Notes under the pieces: generated by a model
The model's database searches: none
What the model was told of the DNA's origin: nothing
Seen by the model: only the letters and a program-made list of their open reading frames with translations
Position numbers and translations under genes: made by a program
Assembly (NCBI RefSeq): GCF_900143695.1
Contig: NZ_FRFE01000006.1
Location: forward strand, 124,001 to 188,000
Source of the DNA: Desulfopila aestuarii DSM 18488
Lineage (GTDB): Bacteria; Desulfobacterota; Desulfobulbia; Desulfobulbales; Desulfocapsaceae
DNA: 64,000 bases
Direction of reading: 5' to 3'
In this document: piece after piece, positions 7,721 through 15,484 of the stretch
Layout of the letters: every line of letters begins with the position of its first letter
How positions within the stretch are numbered: the first letter of the stretch is position 1

Positions 7721-8023
7721 TCAGGCATCACTCATAAACTTACCTTTCACCCAGCGTATTCTCCATTTTTCAATCCTAACTTCTTTACGTATACCGTATT
7801 TTGAATATGGATCATTGTTTGCAAATGCCTCAGCCTCTCCAATGTTTTCAACATCAACTACAGATACGCCACCAATAATAGTTTGATTATCTTCATCAAG
7901 AAGTGCGCCGGAGTAAAGTAATTTTGGCCCAAGAGAGCCTAAGTGTTTGCGGTGTTCATCGCGTATTTCTTCTCTAAGGATATCTTGGCCTTCTTTATCT
8001 ATTGCATAGATGATATAGGGCAT
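7721..8023 (-). CDS. YciI-like protein (cassette gene)
   Basis: A 100-residue member of the YCII-related dimeric barrel family. The N-terminus MPYIIYAIDKEGQ is followed by a helix carrying REEIRDEHRKHLGSLGPKLLYSGALLDED, here cited as the family's conserved His/Leu/Gly block. Next comes GGVSVVDVENIGEAEAF, and then NNDPYSKYGI, matching the usual 'DPY...gl' signature. Some homologues are linked to chlorinated aromatic metabolism; most have no known reaction. It is the first gene of the array in the coding direction, 10 bases from the degenerate attC at 8034. Confidence 0.82.
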   Translation of the reverse strand: MPYIIYAIDKEGQDILREEIRDEHRKHLGSLGPKLLYSGALLDEDNQTIIGGVSVVDVENIGEAEAFANNDPYSKYGIRKEVRIEKWRIRWVKGKFMSDA

Positions 8024-8033
8024 TTTTTTTAAT

Positions 8034-8110
8034 TCATAACGTTTAATATGTGGAATCCACTTTTTGGGAGTATTTACCCTTATTCCTCCAAAAGGAGCAC
8101 GCCAGTTTTT
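8034..8110 (-). repeat. Degenerate attC-like site at the array's upstream edge
   Basis: CATAACG at 8034-8040 gives a good core site. CTTTTTGGGAG faces CTCCAAAAGG in the interior, and a weak GTTTTTTAT-type end is at about 8104-8112. It also contains the exact palindrome GTGGAATCCAC at 8050-8060. An attI with an integrase gene would be expected on this side of a complete integron, but none is found. Confidence 0.5.
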
Positions 8111-9105
8111 TATAACCTAAACACGACAAGCCCTCTCGATCCTACCGCCACGATTGTCCATGTATCAGAAATACCTTAACAAAAGCAAATGATAGCTTAA
8201 CATCTTCTTTCGGGCAAGCAAAATAACTGTCATGCCCCCGAGCTGCATTTGCTGGTTATTTGCGTCTTATGTGGAATCCATATAATACGCAAATTTATTA
8301 TAGGATCACGGTGCAAAACCTCTTATCCGCTGCGTTTTACTGTTAAAAAATTCCATATAATGCAAAATATCCCGTGTTATACCGCGCCGCAATAATCGCA
8401 AAATAAGTCATAATAATAAATTATTTTATGCATTAACAAATACTTACCTGGTACATATTTCGGGGCGAATATACCAAGACCTCTCACTTTGACAAGGTGA
8501 CAAGGCATTCCCTCCAATTCAAATAATGAACAAAATTCTTCAATTCCGACTCTCGTTACCCAAGCCGCTCAGGCAATTTTTCCGAGTCTGGAGCCTTTCT
8601 TATATAGTGCAACTATTGGATATATGAAAAATCAGATAGGCCGATTTTTTTTGTACTTCATTGCGAGAACGTACAACGAAACTGGAGTCATATTGAACGA
8701 TCAGACCGTTACTTTGCTATTGTGAATATAGTCAGATAGGCAGCCATCTTCACATTCTCAGATTAGTTACAGGAAGGCAGGCCCACGATCGTGGCAACCT
8801 GTTATTGGTAAAAAAACCATCCGATCATGACGTTTTTAACCGCCCGATTTGCAGCCAACCAATTGCCGATAAGAGCAAAATTACGTCAGAAAAACGGATA
8901 TACTGTCTATATGAAATTGTGATGCCAGAACGTATTTGAAAAACAAGAACACTTTATGTGAGAAACCAACGGCCCTTTTCCTGGCCCGTAAAGATCCTGA
9001 AAATCTGCCAGATAAGCTTTCACAGAATTGCAGCAGACAAATTACATCTGCGTTACGAGGCGAGTCGAGATACCATCAGGTCCCGACTCATCCTTCTTTT
9101 ACGTT
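8111..9105. other. 1-kb region without recognisable genes beside the cassette array
   Basis: Apart from the 37-bp palindrome at 8258-8294 and its half copy at 8351-8366, no coding sequence with plausible codon structure or ribosome site was found on either strand. The region is AT-rich, especially 8390-8650. It may contain decayed mobile-element sequence between the cassette array and the cbpM-cbpA operon. Confidence 0.6.
8258..8294. repeat. 37-bp near-perfect palindrome
   Basis: Two 17-base arms are inverted around a 3-base centre (AAT at 8275-8277). The left arm begins ATTTGCGT and ends TTATGTGG; the right arm begins CCATATAA and ends ACGCAAAT. Only two positions fail to pair. The central TATGTGGAATCCA also occurs at the attC-like site at 8048-8059, and a half copy (TTCCATATAATGCAAA) is at 8351-8366. 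The form suits a dimeric recombinase or repressor site. The function is unknown. Confidence 0.7.
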
Positions 9106-9408
9106 TCACTCTCTTTCGCCCCCAATTTTTGCTCGCAATATCTCCAACTCTTCCATCAGGTCAAGTGCGAGCGCTGCCCCCGGCAGATTGACGCCAAGAT
9201 CTTCCTGCAGACGAACCGCCACTTGAATCTTCTTGATAGAGGTGGCCGAGAATTTCCAGCTTTTGGGAGAGTCGCCTAAAGGGGTCAACATCCCTTCGTT
9301 GATCATATCAAAGACAAGATCGTCTTTTACTTTGCAGACCTTGCATAGTTCCTTCAAATCGTAGGAAACATTGTCATCCAGCACAACGCCGGTTTCTTTT
9401 TCTTTCAT
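9106..9408 (-). CDS. cbpM: Chaperone-modulator CbpM-like protein
   Basis: A 100-residue MerR-like helical protein. The pattern LKELCKVCKVKDDLVFDMINEGMLTP resembles the winged-helix start of CbpM, and the C-terminal QVAVRLQEDLGVNLPGAALALDLM helix is the family's hallmark; only key parts are quoted. CbpM binds the J-domain of CbpA and inhibits its DnaK co-chaperone activity. It begins 2 bases downstream of the cbpA stop, so the two are co-transcribed, the classic arrangement. Cytosolic. Confidence 0.85.
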   Translation of the reverse strand: MKEKETGVVLDDNVSYDLKELCKVCKVKDDLVFDMINEGMLTPLGDSPKSWKFSATSIKKIQVAVRLQEDLGVNLPGAALALDLMEELEILRAKIGGERE

Positions 9409-9410
9409 AG

Positions 9411-10370
9411 CTATACTCCCAACTTTGTGCGTGGATTAAACGGCATAATTTTCGCCATTTCCTTATACAATTCCTTCTGGCGATCCGTCTCCGCCTTGGG
9501 CGTGTGTACGGAAATAATGACATACTGATCGCCGGTATGGTTTTTAGAGGAAAGCCCCTTGCCTTTAAGGCGTAGCTTCTTGCCGGTCTGTGAACCTGCC
9601 GGCAGTTTCAAATCGACCGGCCCTCCGAGGGTCGGAACTTTGAGATTGGCACCGAGGGCTGCCTCCCATGGTGTGACCGGAAGAGTCATGGTCACGTCTC
9701 TTTGACTTACCGTGAAGAGTGGATGAGAGTCAAAGACGATTTCAAGAAACAGATCACCCCTTCTCCCGGCCTCCATCGCAACGTCTCCCTGGCCTTCAAG
9801 ACGGATCTGCTGACCTTCGAGAATCCCCTGAGGAATGGTTACCTGGAGCGAGGTGGTCTCAGTGTTCAACATCGACCCATGCACAACGTTACGCGCAAGC
9901 GAGATGGTCCTTCTGGCACCTCTAAAACTCTCTTCGAGAGTGATGGTGAGTTTGGCACGGATATCCCTTCCCCGATCGATAATTTCAGAATCGAAAAAAG
10001 AGAACGGAGAAGATGTAGTACGTGGCCTACTCTGCCCAAACAGCGCCTCGAAAAAATCGCTGAAACCATGCTGACTCGCCCCGGTAGAGCGATGCGAACC
10101 CGTGAATTCGCGAAAATCCCAGCCTGGAGGAGGTTTAAAATCCTGTCCATTTCTCCAGTTACTGCCAAACTGATCATAGGCCGACCGCTTCTCAGCATCT
10201 TTTAAAACCTCATAAGCCTCGCCGATCTCTTTGAACCGTAGTTCTGCTTCCGGATCTTTACTGACGTCGGGATGATATTTCCTGGCCAGTTTCCGATAGG
10301 CCCGTTTAATATCCTCTTGGCTTGCATCCTTTGCAACCCCTAGAATCTTATAATAGTCCTTATATTCCAT
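9411..10370 (-). CDS. cbpA: Curved-DNA-binding-type DnaJ co-chaperone CbpA
   Basis: A J-domain protein of about 319 residues that stimulates DnaK. The J-domain spans residues 1-70 with the HPD motif in [13 protein letters not shown] Gly/Phe-rich linker follows ([23 protein letters not shown]), then two C-terminal substrate-binding domains without the DnaJ zinc finger. The start is placed at the ATG at 10370 because GGGAGGGAA lies just upstream; the longer frame to 10394 would run through that site. It forms an operon with cbpM. A second CbpA-like gene lies at 35823-36761. Confidence 0.9.
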   Translation of the reverse strand: MEYKDYYKILGVAKDASQEDIKRAYRKLARKYHPDVSKDPEAELRFKEIGEAYEVLKDAEKRSAYDQFGSNWRNGQDFKPPPGWDFREFTGSHRSTGASQHGFSDFFEALFGQSRPRTTSSPFSFFDSEIIDRGRDIRAKLTITLEESFRGARRTISLARNVVHGSMLNTETTSLQVTIPQGILEGQQIRLEGQGDVAMEAGRRGDLFLEIVFDSHPLFTVSQRDVTMTLPVTPWEAALGANLKVPTLGGPVDLKLPAGSQTGKKLRLKGKGLSSKNHTGDQYVIISVHTPKAETDRQKELYKEMAKIMPFNPRTKLGV

Positions 10371-10708
10371 GTGCTTTTCCCTCCCTGAAATCATTGTTCA
10401 GGGCCGATACCGCGTAAGCGGCATGACTAAAAAGACCGTTTTCTATTCAACAGGTTACGCTCATCCTTCTGTAAGTATAGTGCTTTTTCTGCTGGCTCAC
10501 AACCTGTCGAGGCGTGGTTGAAATGCAACTTTTTTCAATCTAGCTACAATTATCTCATACCTCGTTCCAGATATTGCAGTACCGCCAAAAAGCGAGCAAG
10601 ATCCCTCTGGTGCTCCTCGCTTTTTTGCGCTATATCTTCGCCGGACATGGCCTCACGCCATGAGAGACCTATGCTTTTAAATTACCCCTTTCTCCTTAAG
10701 GACAAAAT
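10371..10708. other. Divergent intergenic region, no gene seen
   Basis: About 340 bases separate the cbpA start and the YajG-like lipoprotein start. It should hold the promoters of both transcription units. An open frame at 10518-10730 has no ribosome site and runs into the lipoprotein gene in another frame, so it was not called. No strong -35/-10 pair was identified by eye. Confidence 0.5.
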
Positions 10709-11272
10709 ATGTATCGACCCATCCTGGTAGCTGCCGCACTTTTACTTTGCGGATGCACTCCTCAATATCCGACACAGGCGAACCTCAATCTTCAGATCAT
10801 GGCGCAGCCACCTATTTATTCTGACACCTCAGCCTTTATTCAGGGACACGATGCACGGACGAGCGAAGCAGTAATAATTTATCTTTCAAATGAACAACAA
10901 CCCATCGAGGTGGACAATATGAGCCCACCACATCTTCTTGTCACCGAACGACTTGCCGCAGCACTTCGTGAACAGGGGCTGTCATTTGAGAACAGTGCCG
11001 ACACCCGCATTTTTCTCGAGATTAACGAGTTGCAGGTAGCCGTTTCACGACCTAAATTTCTCTACACAGCTGAAGCAAAGACAAATATCACCCTGAAGGT
11101 GGTGAAGGAGTCGACTTCGCTTGCCAAAAAGTATGATCGTGTTGCCACCAAAGAATCGCCACAACGGCCGGCTGTCGACCAACTTGAAAATATGCTGAAT
11201 GACCAGCTTTCTGAGATTATTGCCCAGATCCTTGCGGATCAGGACATCCGCAAGGCACTCGGCACCCGATAG
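10709..11272 (+). CDS. yajG: YajG-family lipoprotein
   Basis: A 187-residue predicted lipoprotein. The signal peptide ends at a lipobox LLCGC with the acylated Cys at residue 16. The mature part has the YajG pattern: the strand after the Cys, an early IYLSNEQQPIEV block, then LLVTERLAAALREQGL followed by strands containing FLEINELQVAVSR, and a C-terminal helix LNDQLSEIIAQILADQDIR. The family is outer-membrane associated in enterobacteria with no firm biochemical role. The next gene starts 60 bases downstream on the same strand. Confidence 0.8.
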   Translation: MYRPILVAAALLLCGCTPQYPTQANLNLQIMAQPPIYSDTSAFIQGHDARTSEAVIIYLSNEQQPIEVDNMSPPHLLVTERLAAALREQGLSFENSADTRIFLEINELQVAVSRPKFLYTAEAKTNITLKVVKESTSLAKKYDRVATKESPQRPAVDQLENMLNDQLSEIIAQILADQDIRKALGTR

Positions 11273-11332
11273 CATGACACCAGCGAGCACCAGGCCACAA
11301 CAGTCAGGACAAAAGATGAGGAATAGCGTGAC

Positions 11333-12238
11333 ATGAATACGCCGAACAAAAAGGAACCACATTCAACAAGCACCGCCGCCACAGATTCCGGCCTCTTGAC
11401 TGAAATTAGCCGGAAGGCTATCAAATGCAACCGGCCGGACTCCAGTGAATATCTCGGTCTTTTGTATCAAGACGAGATGCAGATTGTCCAGCTGACCGGC
11501 TACTCTCACCGGGAGGTTCAGGTCACCGCTCTCAACAATCAGATTATCCCGGAACGGTACGCCCGCAATCAGCGCTCGATATCAAATGAGGAACAGATCC
11601 GGTTGCTGCAGACCCATGTAGCCATCATCGGGCTTGGAGGATTGGGAGGTGCAGTGACGGAGATCCTGGCGAGAATAGGTATTGGCATGCTTACCCTGGT
11701 CGATGGAGACCATTTCGAGGACAGCAACCTCAATCGTCAGTTGCTGAGCAGCACCGATATGCTGGGAAGAAAGAAAGCAGAGGTGGCGGCAGACCGAGTC
11801 GCAAGCATCAACCCGGCGGTCGAAACCCGGATTTTTACCGAGTTTTTCACTCAAGATAACGGTAGCGAAATCCTCTCTGGTGTCAATATCGGCGTGGATT
11901 GCCTCGACACCATCACAGCCCGTTTCGTCCTGGAAGAATGCTGTAGAACACATGACATCCCCATGGTGTCGGCAGCGATTGGTGGAACTTCAGGTCAAGC
12001 AACCGTGATCCAGCCGGGAGATCCAGGCCTGCAGCTCATTTATGGTGATCCTTCAAAGGCGCCCCAAAAAGGCGTAGAGGCAACCCTTGGCACCCTGCCC
12101 TTTGCCGCCACGGCCATGGCGGCAATCGAGTGCGCCGAAATCGTGGCACTCGCTGCCGGCCGTCCGGCACAGCTGCGGAATAAACTTCTTATGGCAGATT
12201 TCAGCTACCATAGCATGGAGATAATCTCTTTCGAATAA
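11333..12238 (+). CDS. ThiF/MoeB/HesA-family adenylyltransferase-like protein
   Basis: A 301-residue E1-like protein. An N-terminal extension of about 70 residues precedes the fold. RYARNQ at 75-80 is the usual lead-in, the nucleotide loop GLGGLGG is at 100-106, DGDHFEDSNLNRQ at 125-136 supplies the acidic and Arg residues that bind ATP, and GRKKAE follows at 145-150. The family adenylates the C-terminal glycine of ubiquitin-like sulfur carriers (ThiS, MoaD). The zinc-binding CxxC pairs and an obvious catalytic Cys of ThiF/MoeB are absent, so it may only adenylate. No ThiS/MoaD-like gene is in the window. It is convergent with the Gly/Cys-tailed protein, 20 bases apart. Confidence 0.85.
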   Translation: MNTPNKKEPHSTSTAATDSGLLTEISRKAIKCNRPDSSEYLGLLYQDEMQIVQLTGYSHREVQVTALNNQIIPERYARNQRSISNEEQIRLLQTHVAIIGLGGLGGAVTEILARIGIGMLTLVDGDHFEDSNLNRQLLSSTDMLGRKKAEVAADRVASINPAVETRIFTEFFTQDNGSEILSGVNIGVDCLDTITARFVLEECCRTHDIPMVSAAIGGTSGQATVIQPGDPGLQLIYGDPSKAPQKGVEATLGTLPFAATAMAAIECAEIVALAAGRPAQLRNKLLMADFSYHSMEIISFE

Positions 12239-12258
12239 CGGCAGAGTTTCTTCACGTT

Positions 12259-12657
12259 TCAACCACAGCCACAGCCACAGCTGCCGCCACAACCGCCATG
12301 GGTCAGGGCCTGTGAAATGGCTTTAACAATTTCGCGTGGATCGACCTCAACACAGCTTTGAAGCCGCATCCGCAGAAAAAGCGTATCCGGCCGCAGGTAC
12401 ATCTTGAATCCCTGCTGCAGTCGAGAGTAATGACAACCAAAAAACGATTCAACATCAGTACCGGGAAGCTGCAAAACTCTGCTCATGCCGACCTGTATGT
12501 CGTCCAGGAATATTTCAAGCTGGGTCAGGCCGCCAGAATTCGTACCGTAGATAAATTCCAGGGGCACCGCCTCAGGAGTCAATGTATAATTGTCAGGTGA
12601 CGTACCGGCCTCCACGTAGAGAACGATACGTTTCATCATCTTATCAGGCGAGGCCAT
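12259..12657 (-). CDS. Small protein with Gly/Cys-rich C-terminal tail, possibly FKBP/SlyD-like
   Basis: A 132-residue protein not firmly identified. The segment VPLEFIYGTN (residues 27-36) followed by a helix-like ENLD-type stretch and DIQVGM resembles the FKBP pattern 'PLEFxxGxG...LExxLxGM', but the rest is divergent. The last 12 residues are almost only Gly and Cys (HGGCGGSCGCGCG), similar in spirit to the metal-binding tail of SlyD. The ATG at 12657 has AAGGAGA seven bases upstream. It could be a metal- or cofactor-handling protein; a link to the convergent ThiF-like gene is only positional. Confidence 0.6.
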   Translation of the reverse strand: MASPDKMMKRIVLYVEAGTSPDNYTLTPEAVPLEFIYGTNSGGLTQLEIFLDDIQVGMSRVLQLPGTDVESFFGCHYSRLQQGFKMYLRPDTLFLRMRLQSCVEVDPREIVKAISQALTHGGCGGSCGCGCG

Positions 12658-12749
12658 AGTTTCTCCTTTTCGGTTTCACTGAATTTTCAGATACTCGAGG
12701 CAACAATAGCCACCACTTGGAGATTTACAACACACAACAGGAGCGGATC

Positions 12750-13436
12750 ATGCGTCTTTTGCTCACTACACCACCAATTGTTTTCTGGTCTCTCGTTATC
12801 TTGTCCCTGCCATCCTGCTCAACACAACACCAAAATCCGGCCCTGCAACCTTCATCGCCAGACAGCAGCGTAATTACCCAACAGACATATTATTACAATT
12901 GTCCGGGATCACCAGACATACCGGTCAGCATTAAAGACGACGTTGCATGGATCTTTCTCCCCGGAAAGACCATCAATCTTCCCCATGTCCGATCGGGTTC
13001 AGGAGCAAAATACAGTGATGGTATAAATACATTCTGGAGTAAAGGCGAAGAAGCCTATTTTCAAACTGAGACTGGGAAGATTCCCAACTGCCGCAATAAT
13101 CGTCGACTGGCAATATGGGAACATGCCAAACTCACCGGTGTCGATTTTCGCGCAGTGGGAAATGAACCAGGCTGGATGCTTGAGCTTCGCCCATATTATA
13201 TCAACTATATGGGTGATTATGGTGAAACACGCCAGACATTCGTTCGCCCCGAACCGGAGAGTGACAGAGAAGAACGACAGACTGTCTTTCGTGTTGATAA
13301 CGGCTCCGACCGCATGACTATCATCCTTAAAGGGAAGGAATGTTTCGACACGATGAGCGGGGAGAAATATGAAACAACGGTTATTATCCGGCAGTACGGT
13401 AATCGCCTGCAGGGCTGCGGCAAAGCCCTGCACTGA
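12750..13436 (+). CDS. MliC-like plus COG3650-like lipoprotein
   Basis: A 228-residue predicted lipoprotein with lipobox LPSC, acylated Cys at about residue 23. Residues of about 46-120 match the membrane-bound C-type lysozyme inhibitor domain: a YYNCPG start, then IFLPGKTINLPHV, SGAKYSDGINTFWSKGEEA. Residues 130-228 match the COG3650 pattern, FRAVGNEPGWMLEL early, and ending in MSGEKYETTV and GCGKAL. The fusion suggests an outer-membrane protein guarding peptidoglycan against host or protozoan lysozyme. ATG at 12750 is preceded by CAGGAGCGG; the frame open to 12717 lacks such a site. Confidence 0.8.
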   Translation: MRLLLTTPPIVFWSLVILSLPSCSTQHQNPALQPSSPDSSVITQQTYYYNCPGSPDIPVSIKDDVAWIFLPGKTINLPHVRSGSGAKYSDGINTFWSKGEEAYFQTETGKIPNCRNNRRLAIWEHAKLTGVDFRAVGNEPGWMLELRPYYINYMGDYGETRQTFVRPEPESDREERQTVFRVDNGSDRMTIILKGKECFDTMSGEKYETTVIIRQYGNRLQGCGKALH

Positions 13437-13448
13437 ACGACTTCCACA

Positions 13449-14816
13449 TCAGGTACGGAATTGTCCCGCGGTTTTCGAAGATCGCTCTGCTGAATTTTTT
13501 AACGTCTCCGAGCTCTCACGAATTGAAAGTACGGCACTATCCACTTCCAACACTGCGTCTGTCACCTCATTTGCCATCTGCGCCATATTCTCGGCATACT
13601 CAACAGATTTTGACACCTTCTCGTTTGAGTAGTCGAGTTTGCCGGAGGCACTTGATAGAGAATTTGCCACCTCACTTACCGTAGCATTCTGCTCCTCAAC
13701 AGCACTGGCAATGGTTGCCACCACATCGGAGTTGGCTAACACGATTTTCGTGGCTTCATTGATACCAACAATGGTCGCATTGGTGACAATCTGTACTTGC
13801 TCGATCCGTTTTTTTATCTCTCCCGCGGCGCTGGCGGTTTGCCTGGCCAGTTCCTTAATCTCATTGGCAACCACTGCGAAACCTTTGCCTGCTTCACCGG
13901 CTCGGGCAGCTTCAATGGTAGCATTCAATGCGAGCAGATTCACCTGCTCGGAGATCTCCGATATGGTTTCGGTAACGTTACTGATATCTTCTCCAGCCCG
14001 CCCCAGCTCATGTACCTCTCTTTCCAACCGCTCCATTCTTTTCCGGGCCTCTTCGGTATTCTGGTGCGCCCTGCCAGATGTCTCGGAAATCTCAGCTACC
14101 GTGGTGGTCAATTCTCCAACCGCCATAGATATCACCGAGATGTTACCGGTCGAGTCCTCGAGGATGGAAGATATCTCTTTCATATCCCTGCTCATATAGC
14201 CAGCTGAACGAAATACTGTCTGGGAGAGCTTTTTGGCAGAATCTGATTTTTCCTGAATGATGGTTATCTGCGAGTGGATCGATTCAGTTGCAGCCTGAAA
14301 CTGGGCAGCATCTCCTTGCATATCTTTAATTATGGCCTGAAGTTTTTCAAGAAAGATATTGAAATACCGTGCAACCCTACCAGTCTCATCATTTGCGGTA
14401 ACATTGAGTCGTTGCGTCAAATCCGCATCACCGGAACTAATATTTTCAAGGCGTGCAGCAACTGCCTGAACGGGCTTACCGATGAGCCCGGATATGATCA
14501 TGGCACCGATCGCGGCCATAACAAGTACTACGGCTACTATCGAAACCAGGATATAGGTAATATTGGTGATGAGTCGTTCTGCGTTGGCAGACATCTCGGC
14601 CAGGAGTTTTTCAACCTGTCCACCGGCAGCGCCCTGCACATTTTCGACCTGTAAATCCTGGATGGTTCTGGTAAATTCGTTCAGGCTTTCCGCTTTAAAA
14701 TCATAGAGGAAATAGACGCTCAAACAGGTCATGACGAGACCAAAACAGAAGGTTGAAGGAATAACAAAACCTGATATTTTCGCCCTGATGGAAAGATCTT
14801 TCAATACATGAAACAT
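13449..14816 (-). CDS. Methyl-accepting chemotaxis protein
   Basis: A chemoreceptor of about 455 residues. An N-terminal membrane helix is followed by a short predicted periplasmic segment of about 50-60 residues, a second helix ([21 protein letters not shown]), a HAMP domain ([23 protein letters not shown]) and the cytoplasmic signalling domain. The hairpin tip reads [22 protein letters not shown], quoted as the family's diagnostic block, with [14 protein letters not shown] after it. The small sensing part lacks a recognisable Cache or 4HB domain. Start is set at the ATG at 14816; the frame extends to 14849. It is convergent with the MliC-like gene, 12 bases apart. Confidence 0.92.
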   Translation of the reverse strand: MFHVLKDLSIRAKISGFVIPSTFCFGLVMTCLSVYFLYDFKAESLNEFTRTIQDLQVENVQGAAGGQVEKLLAEMSANAERLITNITYILVSIVAVVLVMAAIGAMIISGLIGKPVQAVAARLENISSGDADLTQRLNVTANDETGRVARYFNIFLEKLQAIIKDMQGDAAQFQAATESIHSQITIIQEKSDSAKKLSQTVFRSAGYMSRDMKEISSILEDSTGNISVISMAVGELTTTVAEISETSGRAHQNTEEARKRMERLEREVHELGRAGEDISNVTETISEISEQVNLLALNATIEAARAGEAGKGFAVVANEIKELARQTASAAGEIKKRIEQVQIVTNATIVGINEATKIVLANSDVVATIASAVEEQNATVSEVANSLSSASGKLDYSNEKVSKSVEYAENMAQMANEVTDAVLEVDSAVLSIRESSETLKNSAERSSKTAGQFRT

Positions 14817-15289
14817 TGTTGATAACACCCCGGTTCCGGATACCGCCAACCTTAACTGGCAACATCCTTTATATTAATAGGATCAGCCTCTATCTCTTTA
14901 TAATTACGAAAATGATCAGCTCTCCAATAGCGATCTCGCTTGCACGGAAACATTGTTTCAAATTGGAAAAGCAGGATTTGACTTAGAAGAAAATATCAAA
15001 AAAGACAAGTATTATTTTACCTTTCAACGATTATCAGCCGACAAAATCATGCTGTAAATCACATCAACGACACCACTCAGTGGCAGTCCCTGAAAATGTT
15101 GCGCACGGAGTAGCAGTCGAACAAACTATGGCAAAAAAAACGGCTTTACCGTTATAGTGTCGCCAGGAAAGAGATGGCCTGACCGGTTATTTCTCCACAG
15201 GATGCGCCTCTGCCGCTCTCATGACGAATTGGCCTTCTTCATTCGGCAGAGGCGCCATTTTATTCACACCACGCTTTTGAAGGGTTACC
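14817..15289. other. Divergent intergenic region, no gene seen
   Basis: About 470 bases between the chemoreceptor start and the small gene preceding mpl. The part nearest the chemoreceptor is AT-rich and would suit its promoter. An open frame at 15157-15423 overlaps the small gene in a different frame and has no ribosome site. Nothing else was recognised. Confidence 0.5.
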
Positions 15290-15484
15290 ATGTCCTCACC
15301 AGCAGCAAAAGACAGAGCCACTGGCAACGAACAGACCGTCTCCAACGAGTCGATTCTGAAAATCGCCAAGGAAATCGCCGTGAAATTCATAGAAGTCGGC
15401 CGCATTACCCCGGCATCGTTTGACCGGGACTTCAAAAACATTCACACCACCATCGAAGCAGCTGTCGGGAAAGAACAACAATGA
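15290..15484 (+). CDS. Small conserved-type helical protein cotranslated with mpl
   Basis: A 64-residue soluble protein of unknown function. It begins with a polar Ser/Ala/Glu segment, then a helix (ESILKIAKEIAVKFIEVGRI), a loop containing TPASFDRDFKNIH and a second helix. ATG at 15290 has GAAGGG nine bases upstream, and the stop overlaps the mpl start (ATGA, 15481-15484), so translation is probably coupled. The two-helix layout and codon use like mpl support a real gene. Confidence 0.7.
   Translation: MSSPAAKDRATGNEQTVSNESILKIAKEIAVKFIEVGRITPASFDRDFKNIHTTIEAAVGKEQQ

Larger units (their letters stand above)
4435..8110 (-). mobile_element. Integron gene-cassette array without integrase (CALIN)
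   Basis: Seven short genes, all on the minus strand, are spaced by imperfect palindromes that begin or end with TAAC/GTTA-type core sites and are mostly 60-130 bases long. Genes start 10-30 bases from one palindrome and end at or inside the next, the classic one-gene/one-attC cassette organisation. The region is visibly more AT-rich than its flanks. The products are typical cassette cargo: DinB-like, GNAT, ABM-like and YciI-like proteins plus small membrane proteins. No tyrosine recombinase (intI) gene lies in the window, so this fits a 'cluster of attC sites lacking integron integrase'. attC identification is by eye; folding of the bottom strand would confirm it. Confidence 0.8.

Noticed and set aside
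8936-9279. Overlapping plus-strand frames opposite cbpM
   Set aside because: They lie antisense to cbpM, have no ribosome site and show no family features.
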